Origin: Cliona cf. orientalis
Taxonomy: Eukaryota; Porifera; Demospongiae; Clionaida; Clionaidae
DNA length: 64,000 nt
Reading direction: 5' to 3'
Assembly: GCA_963930775.1 (NCBI GenBank)
Contig: OZ005697.1
Coordinates: forward strand, 1 to 64,000
Under the pieces are notes generated by a model. The model saw only the letters and a program-made list of their open reading frames with translations. It did no database searches and was not told the DNA's origin. This document shows positions 32,901 to 43,094 of this stretch, piece by piece; position 1 is the stretch's first letter, and each line of letters opens with the position of its first letter. The position numbers were made by a program, and so were the translations under genes.

Positions 32901-35626
32901 AAGTTGGATCTGCTTAATAGACGAACTCTGCAAGGGTAAATTAAGCCATTACTACTGTCCCCCCCCCCCCCCCCCCCCCCCCCCCCACTCTCTCTCTCAT
33001 GCAGTGCAAACTCTACTCACAGTAGAAGAATTTTTGACCAGGGACTGGTAGTAGCTCAATGGACCAGCACTGGCTCTGTCACGAACTTCCTTGATCCTAC
33101 CCATACTCTGATGAACAAGACTAGAGAGAGAAAAGGGGTCACAGTCAACTGACTACTGGCAGCTGCTACCTCGGCTAACCTTGACCAAACATGTGAACGG
33201 AGCTCCAGAGGAACTCCCCTTCGAAGAAGATTCTTCAACTGAATAAATTAGGAAGGTTCAACGTACAATAGTATTATGGAGGAGGTACAATAGCAATACC
33301 TTCTGCCTTTCTCCAGTGAGTAACAGAAGTTCTTTATTGTTCTTCTGAGGCTTGCACTGTGAGAGAAACTCCTCCCAGTCCAACAATAGCTTCTCTTGCT
33401 CCTACACATATACACACATCAACAATGGCCATGCAGTGACCAGACAGTGAGTCAGTCACCTGGTGGTTGTAGTGAGCATCAAGCAGCCTGCACAGGTAGT
33501 GCTGGGTGGCAGTGTCTCCCTGCCACTCATAGTGGTCACCATAGTGATCCTCAAATGGCTGACAATAGGCCTCAAACAGAGAGCTCCCCCCTCCCTCCTT
33601 CTTAAGAAGCTCAAGAAGCTGTTTGCTGTACTTGGTCTCTTCAGCTTCTTCACCAGCGTCAACCCCGCCTCCACCTGCAGACAGAGAGAGGCATAACTAG
33701 AGCCTTGATGCTACGTAGTGTTGTTACTCACTAGGAACAGTGATCTTGAACTGTTCACTCAATAGTCTCACATATTTACTCTTGATGAAATTTAGCTCTC
33801 TCTCCAGATCAGCAGACTTCCTACAATGTTGTGTGTATTAGTGAATACATACTTGTAGTTAAGTGTGATATCCACTTAGTTTAAGTACATGCCAAACAGC
33901 AAGCCTTCTTACTGTTTTTCAATGAGTATGCGTTTGTCATGAGCCGCTTGGTTTAGCTTATGTAGCTCAATCTCATCGTCTAAACTCTTCACACTTCTCT
34001 TATACTGCTCTATAATATTCTTCAAGTTTTCATTCTCCATCTGCAAATTGCTCTTGGGAGCTTTCCTGTAACGTGAGAATAAACAAGCTGATACATGTAC
34101 CTCCCTCCTCTCCACCACTGGCTACACCAGTTGACATACATACCTCATCATGAGTTCTTCCTTGACAGTAACCAACTCCTTTGTTAGTTCCTGAATCTCC
34201 CTCTCTCTGCTCTGCAGTTGCTCTCGGACCAACAGTAGTTCTTTTTGAAGTCTGGAGGCTTTGTTTTGTGACTCAAGGTAGCAAGCTTCCAGCTGAAACC
34301 CAATGCCAATGTAAACTGTGAGAGTTACATGTAGGAAAACAATACTCACGGCAAGCTGTGCTCTCTCGTGAGGTTGTAGGACTGCTTGCTGACTGCATAT
34401 ACACATACATCAATTATGGAACATTTAGCAATGGCTACAGTGACCATTACCCAGTATCTCCATCATCAGCATTAGCATCACTGTCTTCATTAGAGGGCGG
34501 CTCGAATGTGCTGACATCAGCAGGTTCACCAACAGGAGAGTAGGCTAGAGTAGCACGCCTTGGACCATCGAGTCGGCCCACAGTCAGCTGCTGGTGCTGG
34601 TGCTGCTGTGCAGGCTCCAGCCCCAAAGCCATCCCTAGTCTGTACACACACACACACACATACACGTTAGTTGAGCATCCAGTCAGTCCACTATGCATCG
34701 TTCTCACTCCACGTACCTGCTTGCTTCGTCTCCCTGGAACTTAGCAGTGAAGATTTTCCTCACAGAACACGATTCATCGTTAGTTTCTTCATTGGCCAGA
34801 GCTCCGACTGATTTGCCAAGCACTGAGAGTGTCTTTTTCTTCTCTGCCTCCTGGTTGGCTTCATGCATTGCCGAGCTGGCTTTGATGAACTCACTACGCT
34901 TCTCCTGAATGAAGATAAAGATCATTCATGAGTTACACTGCTAACGAGCGAAGTGTTAGTAATAATACTGTACTTGAAGCTTCTCTATCCAGTTCATAGC
35001 AGCACTGTTATCTTTAGCTGCCAGCGTGTAGATTTGATTGTCAACACTGCACAGATAATTGAGTGACCATCTTTGATACACTTGCGCCAGATTTACATGC
35101 ATCTCAACAGCTTCTAAACAATTATTGCATACCTGATCTGAAACACATTGTTGGCTTTGTTGCTGCTGGTTAGTCCTGGAGTCACCTTGGCATAGCGAAG
35201 ATCAATCACTCTGCATATACACACACAACACGGCAATTATGAGCTAGTGATGAGAGAGATGGGGTGGCTCACGTACCCCACTGTCTCCCGGACACTCTGG
35301 GAGTACGATTGCTGGCTCTTGTAGTACTTAAGGCAGCATGTCTGCTCATCAAACCAGAACCAGTATCTCTTATACTGGCCTTTGAAAACTGAAATAAAAA
35401 TCACTCTACTCAACCATGTCATGTCATACAGCAACACATGCCATCATGATCATGTGCACAGTCTCAACTTCAACGTGCATCGTACAACTTACGTCCTTTC
35501 TGGAAGAGATCGAGGGAGCCAGTCAGGCTTAGTAAGCTTAACTGTAGATAAAATATAACATAAATCGCGTGAAACAACCACTATTTATAGGATCGCGCTT
35601 GACTTTACTTTGCCGCCTTGAGCCAT
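29923..35626 (-). CDS. TBC1D2-like RabGAP (PH, coiled coil, TBC) fused to a C-terminal beta-propeller
   Basis: 28 exons join in phase to 1184 residues. Exons, high to low: 35626-35609, 35541-35493, 35388-35277, 35210-35133, 35046-34974, 34904-34717, 34639-34451, 34392-34350, 34292-34144, 34065-33913, 33820-33732, 33674-33460, 33401-33300, 33238-33180, 33096-33021, 32927-32847, 32785-32720, 32650-32592, 32535-32457, 32316-32185, 32095-31916, 31850-31707, 31648-31451, 31387-31287, 31027-30919, 30862-30726, 30666-30474, 30405-29923. PH is about 7-110 (YKRYWFWFDE), coiled coil 250-380, TBC 487-735 with both catalytic fingers (IQLDLYR, Arg544; VGYCQ, Gln580), so an active GAP for a Rab GTPase on membranes is expected. 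Residues about 779-1184 (WHLHIGSNSVVTMV, VWCGSGKTIMVVNT, LYIGSGCGQLLQF) resemble the propeller of ARHGEF10 and JIP3/4. Human TBC1D2 lacks this part. Confidence 0.88.
31109..31263. mobile_element. 155-bp MITE in a TBC-gene intron, TA target duplication
   Basis: Ends CTGTGCTTTGCAAGTCAGTT and, from the right, CTGTGCTTTGTAGGTCACTT, with TA at 31107-31108 and 31264-31265. Complete member of the family with partial copies at 26990 and 29190. Confidence 0.8.
32368..32443. mobile_element. Fold-back MITE remnant in a TBC-gene intron
   Basis: Arms GCCTCATACTCGGGCCTTCC and its diverged reverse complement enclose ATTTTT. The terminus matches the TAGCCTCRTAC ends of the subtelomeric fold-back family. It lies 13 bp from the splice donor of the exon ending at 32457. 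No target duplication visible. Confidence 0.6.
32959..32986. repeat. 28-bp poly-C run in an intron
   Basis: Uninterrupted C run just downstream of the CT-rich tract in the TBC gene. Similar G or C runs occur at 17728, 19507, 24522, 27596, 51385 and 57935. Confidence 0.9.
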
Positions 35627-35721
35627 CGCCGTACAGATACTTGCTGGTATACACGATCATTGATAGCCTAGCCACGCCCACTCAACACATGATGGTGCGC
35701 TCTATTTGCAAAATTACCACC
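35627..35721. promoter_or_regulatory. Probable bidirectional promoter, TBC gene / MRPS33
   Basis: Only 95 bp separate the divergent start codons at 35626 (-) and 35722 (+). No room exists for two independent promoters plus untranslated regions, so shared control is inferred. No TATA box is evident. Confidence 0.55.
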
Positions 35722-36522
35722 ATGAGCTCCAAAGCTGCTGTGAGCCGAGCCACTAGAATAACGAGGCTTAGCGCTAGGATATTCGGTGAAGTTGTCAGGA
35801 AAACATCGCAACAGTAAGCAAACGCATGGCTATCACAATTGTTTATAAGTCTCCGAGTTGTACAATACTAGTCTGGGTGCCAGCCCTCTTTGCATTATTA
35901 GTACAGTACACGGAGAGATAGCCCCCCAAGCCACACTACCAGCACCCTTGTATGCTTCACTTGCTGAAGCTGATGGCACTCAATGAAACGTAAAACTAAT
36001 TTTCAAGGCATGTGCAGTGAGACTTGCAAAAAGAACGGAAGGTCAAATCAACCGCCCACCATGTGTACTTTGCAATCTTGTGGGAGGATAAACAATTTGT
36101 GTAGCTGCTATAATAATATGTTTGTGTTTACATCTGTGAATGCGTGCAAAGATCAAGCCATTTACTGCTATCTCCATAATCATGCTGTAATGCAGGGACC
36201 AGAAAGTGGTGCAGATGTTTTCTCGTTTCCCGTGGCAACGACATCTCCCATCCTGGTACCCACCTTTCCCTAACTACAATCGTTTGTTGCTGCGATTGCG
36301 TCATGTGGGTCTCTACAGAGACGAGCACTTAGACTTTAAGAAGAGAATGGATATACAGAGGAGAAAGAGGGGGAAAGAGGCACCCAGGAAAGGTGACTAC
36401 GCAACCACTATGCAGTTTTCACTACCAGCCTAGCCAGAGTTATCAAATTTCTTTCCGTGATGCTTCTTTCATTCTTTCTTTATTTTGCAGGAGAGGGTAA
36501 GAGATCCAAGTCAAAGAAATGA
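35722..36522 (+). CDS. MRPS33: Mitochondrial small-subunit ribosomal protein mS33
   Basis: Exons 35722-35813, 36196-36392 and 36491-36522 join in phase to 106 residues. The N-terminal RITRLSARIFGEV matches the family signature MSRLSARLFGEV. WYPPFPNYNRLL and LRHVGLYRDEHLDFKKRM match the conserved middle, and the C-terminus is basic (RKRGKEAPRKGEGKRSKSKK), as usual. Length equals the human protein. It is a component of the mitochondrial ribosome small subunit head. It is divergent from the TBC gene. Confidence 0.95.
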
Positions 36523-36926
36523 CTGTTACAACTTACATGGAAGTCTTATTGTTGTATATTATATGTTGGTCATGTCATCCCATCATTGCAATCAGCTGAT
36601 TACTGAACATTGGTTGGCTAATTAACCGCTGTTTACACCGCAAGCCAAATTCTAGAGATTATAAATCTATGGCGTAACAAGCTGCATGCTATGCGTACCG
36701 CGTGTGTGGAGAATTTTTGCATGTGTGCGGTCTAGTATAATAACATTGGAGCAGTACATATCTATTTATAGCGCGTGGCTCCAGGTAGTCTACGCCAGCA
36801 GTTAGTGAATAATAAAAGCTACAGATGAATGTACTTGAACCGTGTATTCCGCACACGCGAGGCTCATTTATTCATTATTCAAGCAAACGGCAGTTCAATT
36901 GCAACTGATCGGAAAGAGAGGGCGCG
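36523..36926. other. Spacer between MRPS33 and the LRR gene
   Basis: About 400 bp without a gene. It contains the 3' end of MRPS33 and the promoter of the next gene; a short inverted repeat AGAGATTATAAATCT lies near 36653. Confidence 0.4.
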
Positions 36927-39168
36927 ATGGAGATTGCCAACACAGGACCATACAGAAGTAAGTTGTTATAGCTAACGAAATTTGCATGCAATTATCAACG
37001 ACTGTAGTGTAAACTGCAGCTCCGTCTGTTACAAATCATATCATAGATACTATAGTCTTTAGATTGCATGCGCTTATCGGGTATATACATGTGTTCGATG
37101 TATATACGTAAAACACGACTGTACATGACACTACTCCAATAGGAGAGGACGTGGAACAGCTTCTGCTGGAAGGACAGAAAACCAAAAGAAAGTTGGCCAA
37201 GGTTCAGCAGCGTCGAGATCACTATGCTAGGCTGTACTACCAAGCACTGATGGAGCTGGACATGACCAAGCTGGAGCTGAGCAGAGCTCACCAGGAGATC
37301 ACAGAGCTCAAAAGTCAAGGTAGGCAGCCGAGAAAGAAAGAATGGGTGCCAACAGCTACTCAAGATCAGACCCAACACTTGCAGCGACCTTGCCAAGCAA
37401 TGGAGTGCATGAGGGGGCGGCACCCATTCACATTCTGTTACATGTGTACATCTTCAAAGAGAATTATAATTTCATTTTCACCCACCCTCCCTTTATTATA
37501 TAGTTGCTAGGCAACTTGTGTGTGGCTCCAATGGCAAACTGGGTGTTGGTTCAAATGCTACGAGTCCTGACTCTGGTACCTCTGTGTCTCCAGGCCAAGC
37601 CGTTGATACAGCAGTGTTTCCACGGCAACATCCCCTTATTCCCGGCCCAAGGGCAAATGCTCACACCATCAGTCTTACCAATCACACATCAGATGCTTCA
37701 TGGGTGCACACACAAGAGACGGTATGTCTGCCGTTTCAATGCAGCATTGATAATTACTTTGTCTCTTCTTTGTACAATTAAGGACATGCCACTGCGCGCA
37801 CCAATGGGTTCCTCTGCACAACCAGCTTTTTCCCACCCGCCATTTCGACGTTCACTGAGTTTGTCTCAACAAGAATCGGCATTTATTCCACACCAGCTGG
37901 TAGCTGGGACAAAGTCATATCGAACACACAAGCTCCTTCGAGCAACGACCTCTCTACAGCATCCGTCACCTACTGAGTCGGCAGGGGCTCCTATGACACT
38001 GCAGCACCCATCAACTGCTGAGTCAGCAGGGGCTTCAGTGTCGGCCTTTAAGCAGTTTTCATCGCCAGATCGAAGCTGTCTTTCCCAGCCCATACCTCCC
38101 CCACCCATGCATGCTGATATCCGGCCTCCTAACTTGGTCTGTGACAGAGGAGAAGTGAAGTTTGATTCTCTCTCTCCAAATGACCTACTGACAGTGTACT
38201 GCCAACTCTCGGCCCTCACATGCCCTGTTCTCAAGCTAGAGTAAGTCAAATGTTGCTTTGGGTTTGGTTTGGAAAAGTATTTCCTAATCTATGCTGAATT
38301 AATTATTTTTCTATTATTGTTATAATACTAATTTAATGTTCTGATCTTAATTATTGTATCCTGATAATATTATTTTGTGCAGGCTCTCTAACTGTCAGCT
38401 TGGCCAGGCTCACAACATGAAACTCTTCTGCAAATATCTCACAAAAAATAAATCCATAGAAGAGCTGAGGTAACCCCCTCCCCTTGTACGTATTAGATCA
38501 AAATGCATAACCACTGTTTTTTTATCCTCCTATAGCCTTCCCCGCAATGGAATTTCTCTGGACAGCCTCTCTGTTCTATTGGACTCCATACAGCAGTGTC
38601 CCAATATCAAGGAGCTGCTGTAAGAAAGAACTTCCCAATAATTATTTTATCACTATTATTAATTTTGATATGCCATTATCTTACCACTTTTAAGGCTGAG
38701 GAATAATATGATTGGTCAAGAATGTGCGTCCAAGATCAAAGAGTTTCTGGCAGGGGCTACTCTGGACTCTCTTGTGTAGGTTCACATCTCAAATTGCAGT
38801 GATGAATATTCTTATTAATTGTGACATTATTACAGGCTGACTGGCAATGAGATAGAGCGGTATTCCCACCTCCTCGACGGAAGTCTACCCAGCGACTTTG
38901 CTATGGAGTAAGCTAACCTATAAACCATTGTACACTAGCTTCATGTATAATTTGTGGAAATCAGATCATTACTCTAGCTAGTATGTGATGACTATTTTCC
39001 GTTAATTATTTGCACTTTAGGTATGGTCCACGAAGAGATACTGGCTCAGTGGAGAGTGCAGACAGTGGACTACCTCCAGCAGATCCTGCCGACACAGCAG
39101 AAACTACAGAACCTAATTCCCCACATTCCTATCCATTACCGTCTGCCTTCAAATATCTACGCATTTAA
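36927..39168 (+). CDS. Coiled-coil / leucine-rich repeat protein, family not recognised
   Basis: Nine exons (36927-36957, 37143-37319, 37504-37721, 37783-38240, 38383-38469, 38536-38619, 38695-38775, 38836-38907, 39021-39168) join in phase to 451 residues. Residues about 12-68 are a charged coiled coil (QKTKRKLAKVQQRRDHYARL). Residues 70-295 are Pro/Ser-rich, including two similar repeats LQHPSPTESAGAPM and LQHPSTAESAGASV. Residues about 285-395 form four ribonuclease-inhibitor-like LRRs, each on its own exon with phase-2 borders (LELSNCQLGQAHNMKLFCKY, EELSLPRNGISLDSL, ELLLRNNMIGQECASKIKEF, SLVLTGNEIE). The tail is acidic and Ser-rich. Exon-per-repeat layout resembles LRR proteins of the NLR/CARMIL type, but there is no NACHT domain. 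Function unknown; a scaffold role is likely. Confidence 0.8.
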
Positions 39169-39314
39169 TTGTTGTTAATTATTGTCATGCAAGCAAATTT
39201 GGGGGGCGCTGCGCCCTAGTACGTAACATAAAATAATTAATAGCGCTGTACATACACGTACGTACACTGTTTACATGCTCCGCCCACTTTTGGAGGTATG
39301 CTGCGAGCGTGAAC

Positions 39315-41242
39315 ATGCTTGAGGCGCTGAGTGTTAGCTGGATCGTACCTGGGAGCCTCAAGGTAGCTTTTGTACTCAACACTGCATGTTGATATATTAT
39401 GTCAAATCTAGGCCTATATATTAAAATTATGCATGTAGTCGATGTGCAATAAATAGAAGCTATTTGTGAAGTTGTTGATAGGTATCTGGTCGAGCGCGGC
39501 TGGTGCTGGCCCTGCTAGCGGGGATATCACTGTCTGTACTGGCAGCTGGATTCTTTCTCACTCGAAGAAGGCGTCGCTATCGTGCCATTTCAGCCACAGC
39601 AAGATCATCCAGCGCTAGCGGCCGTGGGGGGCGTGGTCTCCTCACTCGCTCCTCTACGTTTGGACAGGGTACAGAGGACGGTGAGATACCTCGAAGCAGC
39701 CACTTCACATCAAAGCATAACATGAGTAAGCACATTCTAAAGCTAACGTTGTTGCTGTAATTATATCACTGCCTCATTGGTTATCAGGTATACAGTCAGA
39801 GTGGAGAGGTGTCGGAGATGGCTTTATCTCAAGACCGGGTGTGAATGGGAGTGGCGCAGTGGGCGGAGCCACACTGGAAGATGTCGACTGTGAGAGGGAG
39901 TCTGTTGCTGACAGTGAGAAAGAGTCCATCAGTAGCAATGGATCATTCCACTCAACACTAGAGTCACTTGAAGATGCACAGGTGAGCCAGCTGCACATGT
40001 TACTATGATGATGTAATGATGATGAAATTAGTGAGTTTGTATTCTCCAGTTGGTGAGAGGGAATGATCTCTATGTCTCTGCAATGGAGTTAGTGAGGAAG
40101 GGTGGAATCACTTGCAGGAACATAAGGTCATCATCACCTCTCTTAATACAGCAAGCAATTTAGATTGTATTTTTAATATGTTTAGAACCGAGATGCTCAA
40201 CTGTGAAAATGAAAATGACTTTCTTGCAAAAGTTCATTGTGTTCGTTTGGCATTTGATGAGGTCATTAGGTCATCAGAGAACCGAGACTACTTTAAGATA
40301 ACTGCTCGAGAGCTTGTCTCTTCCTTCTTCTCCAGCACACAGCAGGTATGGACTATATACAGCTGCACATAATTAGATACATGCACATGTACTTTTATTT
40401 GCCAAGGATCCGTCCAAATTTTGCCATGCGTTTGATGATTTGACAGACTACTTGGAAAGTGAGGAAGGCTGGAAGATCGCTGTTGAAGAACTCACTAGCA
40501 GAAAGGTTACCTCCACTCCCCACCACCCATACACGATCCACTCTTGATGCCTAGTCACTGTGACCCTTGTGTTTATCGATGAATGTAGGTCGTGTGTATG
40601 AACGTCTTTGACATTGCGTTGGACTTCATTTTGCTGGATGCGTTTGATGACATAGCTCACCCTCCTTCAGCCATTGTTGCTGTTCTTCGTAACTCTTGGA
40701 TCTCCGATGGCATGAAGCAGTCGGTAAGTAGCCTCATCTTTGTCATGTGACCTCTAGTTGACTGCATACTTATCCTGATCTAGATGATATCCGCAGCAAT
40801 ATGGTCGTTACTCAAGGCTAAAACCAGGATGCTTAAGGTACATGAGCTGACTAGTGGTAGATTTGTTCATAATATCAAGTAGTGCACGCTTTCTCTTGTG
40901 TGTAGCATAGAGATGGTTTCATGTCTCGTTTCTATGTTATGAGTGAGAGTCTGTCACCAACTCTGGCCTGGGGCTTCCTAGGAACAGATCAGCAACTCAC
41001 TGCCAAGTGTCTACACTTCAAGGTATAGTATACAACAGTCATTGTGTCATTGTGGAACAGTTGAAATCATTGTCTTCCTACTGTTATAGGCCGTCACTAT
41101 GAACTTTGTCCTCTCCATTTTCTCTGTGGAGTCGGTTGACTACTCTTCGGTAGAAACCCTAGCTCGTGATATTTTGACTCTTGCAAAGCACACTGCAGAT
41201 GAAATGCACACCACCCCTCTTGACAATGGAAACTCGTTATGA
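39315..41242 (+). CDS. MIGA: Mitoguardin (FAM73 family)
   Basis: Ten exons (39315-39362, 39482-39725, 39788-39981, 40050-40126, 40186-40345, 40407-40505, 40589-40723, 40784-40837, 40906-41022, 41090-41242) join to 426 residues. A hydrophobic segment at about 21-43 followed by RRRRRYR is the outer-mitochondrial-membrane anchor. The C-terminal domain keeps the family landmarks: CRNIRTEML, FLAKVHCVRLAF, VVCMNVFDIALDFILLDAFD, HPPSAIVAVLRNSWISD, WSLLKAKTRML, and SPTLAWGFLGTDQQL. Mitoguardins promote mitochondrial fusion through MitoPLD and bind VAP at ER contacts in animals; a phospho-FFAT-like stretch could be in the acidic linker (ESVADSEKES). It is shorter than human MIGA1/2 (about 600) mainly in the linker. 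Convergent with the ZDHHC gene, 112 bp apart. Confidence 0.93.
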
Positions 41243-41354
41243 TAATTACACTATTACTATTATTTAATTTTTGTGGTTACAACTTTACTATTGGCAATAA
41301 TGTTTACAAAATGAGCTGATGCTGTGGTGAAGATGGCTAGAGTGAGGGATAGTG

Positions 41355-42497
41355 CTATCTGTCTGTGGTGGTCCTGGCTAGGTAAAGCTTCTCCCAGTCT
41401 CTGCTGCAGTTACCACAGAGGAAGTTGATCAGATTACAGCAGCAGCCCTCGTTGAATGGATTGTAGAGATCTTGCAGGTCTTTGAAGTAGCTGATGTGAG
41501 AGCGTGATGCCTGCTCCCAGGTGGTCTGGCCCGTCAGCATCAGGTAGCTATGGTAGAGAAAGAGAAGGCCTACCACCATTAGAGATACAAACGTCAGCAG
41601 GAGACACACAAATGGAAGCACGTTGGCCTTCAACCATTCCCACACATCTCCACCAGTGCTGATGGCACTCCTGAAGCGAAAAAAAACAACACAAAATTGA
41701 TTATCAGCATTAGAGTGAGAGATTATAAGGATGGAGAGAAACGAGAGTGAGAGAGACTGACCATGCAATGATGGTGCCCCATATCAGAAGAGCAGTCTCA
41801 ACAGTTAGAAACATCCAAAAGAAGCGATGGTTTCTCTCTCCTACACAGTTTCCCAGCCATGGGCAGTGATGGTCAAACCTCCTGACACAGCGGCCACATG
41901 TGTAGCAGTGCTTCGCCCGGAGTGGTCGACTCAATCGACAAACACGACAGTACCGCTGGGAGGGTCGAAGGTCATCGCTAGGATCGTTCTCTGTTGGTAG
42001 AGTGAGTTCAATGTGTTCCCCTCCGCTCTGTGACTCTCTGACCTGCCGTAACAAGCGACCAAACCATAGACACTATGAGACACTTGAAGTGAGTGCTAGT
42101 GTACCTTTGTTTCTGAAGCTTTGATGGCAATATCCTTGGGGTCAGGCTTAGGCAGGAATCCAGGGTCAACAAGACTCGATAATAGGTAGAGAAGAAACGA
42201 CACGCTCAATAAACACACTAGGCCAATGAAATAGCCATTTTTTGACGCCCAAGCCTTGTGCAGATCTAGTAAAATATGTACAGACAAAATCAAACAGCAT
42301 TTACATGTTTTAACATGAAAACTGTAGGCGCTAGGCATACCTGATTCTTCATTGGTGATTAAAACATAGAAGACGAAGAATGTGAGAAGAAAATGAAGCA
42401 TACGCACAGCGGCGTCCAAGCTGAACAACCGAGCGCAGCAACAGCAACGCATCTCTAGCTCTCCCACGACCCCTTGCCAAAAGAGGATAGTGGGCAT
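41355..42497 (-). CDS. ZDHHC12: DHHC palmitoyltransferase, ZDHHC12-like
   Basis: Exons 42497-42341, 42265-42105, 42042-41762 and 41670-41355 join to 304 residues. Four membrane segments flank the catalytic cysteine-rich domain: [20 protein letters not shown] then [20 protein letters not shown], with the acylated Cys166. The motif TTWEQ (TTxE) follows the last membrane segment. The GERNH extension, the LRAKHC start and the short N-terminus point to ZDHHC12, which S-acylates proteins at the ER/Golgi. The start at 42497 is chosen because it is the first in-frame ATG after the TATA-like region; Met16 is an alternative. Divergent from ZSWIM7. Confidence 0.9.
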
Positions 42498-42558
42498 TAA
42501 TCGGGAGAAAAAGCTGAGTAAACAAGTGTGCTTTATTTAGAATTGACATTCCTTCACT
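42498..42558. promoter_or_regulatory. Probable bidirectional promoter, ZDHHC12 / ZSWIM7
   Basis: The divergent start codons are 61 bp apart, the tightest pair in the window. Contains CTTTATTTAG but no other recognised element. Confidence 0.55.
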
Positions 42559-43034
42559 ATGTCTCTGTCCCTGATAGTAGAACAGCTTTTATCGGAAGTG
42601 AGAAGGGAGAGCCAGACCGGTCCCTTATCGGATGAGTTACTATCTGCTCTCCAGGCTGTTTTTGGAGCACCTCTGCTTCACGCTTTGGCCATTCTTGACG
42701 TTGAAGGCAGCGTCACCCTCTATCGTTCTCCTGCTGGAAGAATCCTCTATCAGGTACGCTTGTGCGTATTAAAAGCCTTAATGTCAGTAAATGAGTAAAA
42801 TGCTTGGCATTCCTTTTGGTGTAGGTTTCAAGCAGCAGCCATGGACGGAAATACTGCTGTCTTCCTAGCTCAAACTACTGCAGCTGTCCGTCTTTCATCT
42901 ACAATGTGTTGATGAAGCAAGATTGGCTTTTCTGCAAGCACCAACTGGCCATGCACCTCTCCACAGCAATGGACCACTTCATCACCCTACAAGTCACAGA
43001 CAAAGAATTCACAAAGCTCTTGAACGAAAATTGA
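42559..43034 (+). CDS. ZSWIM7: SWIM zinc-finger protein 7 (Shu-complex SWS1 homologue)
   Basis: Exons 42559-42753 and 42825-43034 join in phase 0 to 134 residues, the same size as the human protein. The order of landmarks is as in the family: VEQLLSEV near the N-terminus, LQAVFGAPLLHALAILD, VTLYRSPAGRILYQV, and the SWIM zinc ligands YCSCPSF followed by CKHQLAMHLS (CxC...CxH). ZSWIM7 with SWSAP1 assists RAD51 filaments in homologous recombination, notably in meiosis. Convergent with the FAM20B-like gene, 60 bp between stop codons. Confidence 0.94.
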
Positions 43035-43094
43035 AATATAAAAGAATGATGGCAAGAGTGAAATTAGTGAAAAATGAAAAGATGGTGTGGTAAA

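Noticed and set aside
37504..38244. Single 246-codon frame as one coding exon
   Set aside because: Its first part reads the upstream exon in the wrong frame and through an intron; two exons (37504-37721 and 37783-38240) in different frames fit phase and splice sites.
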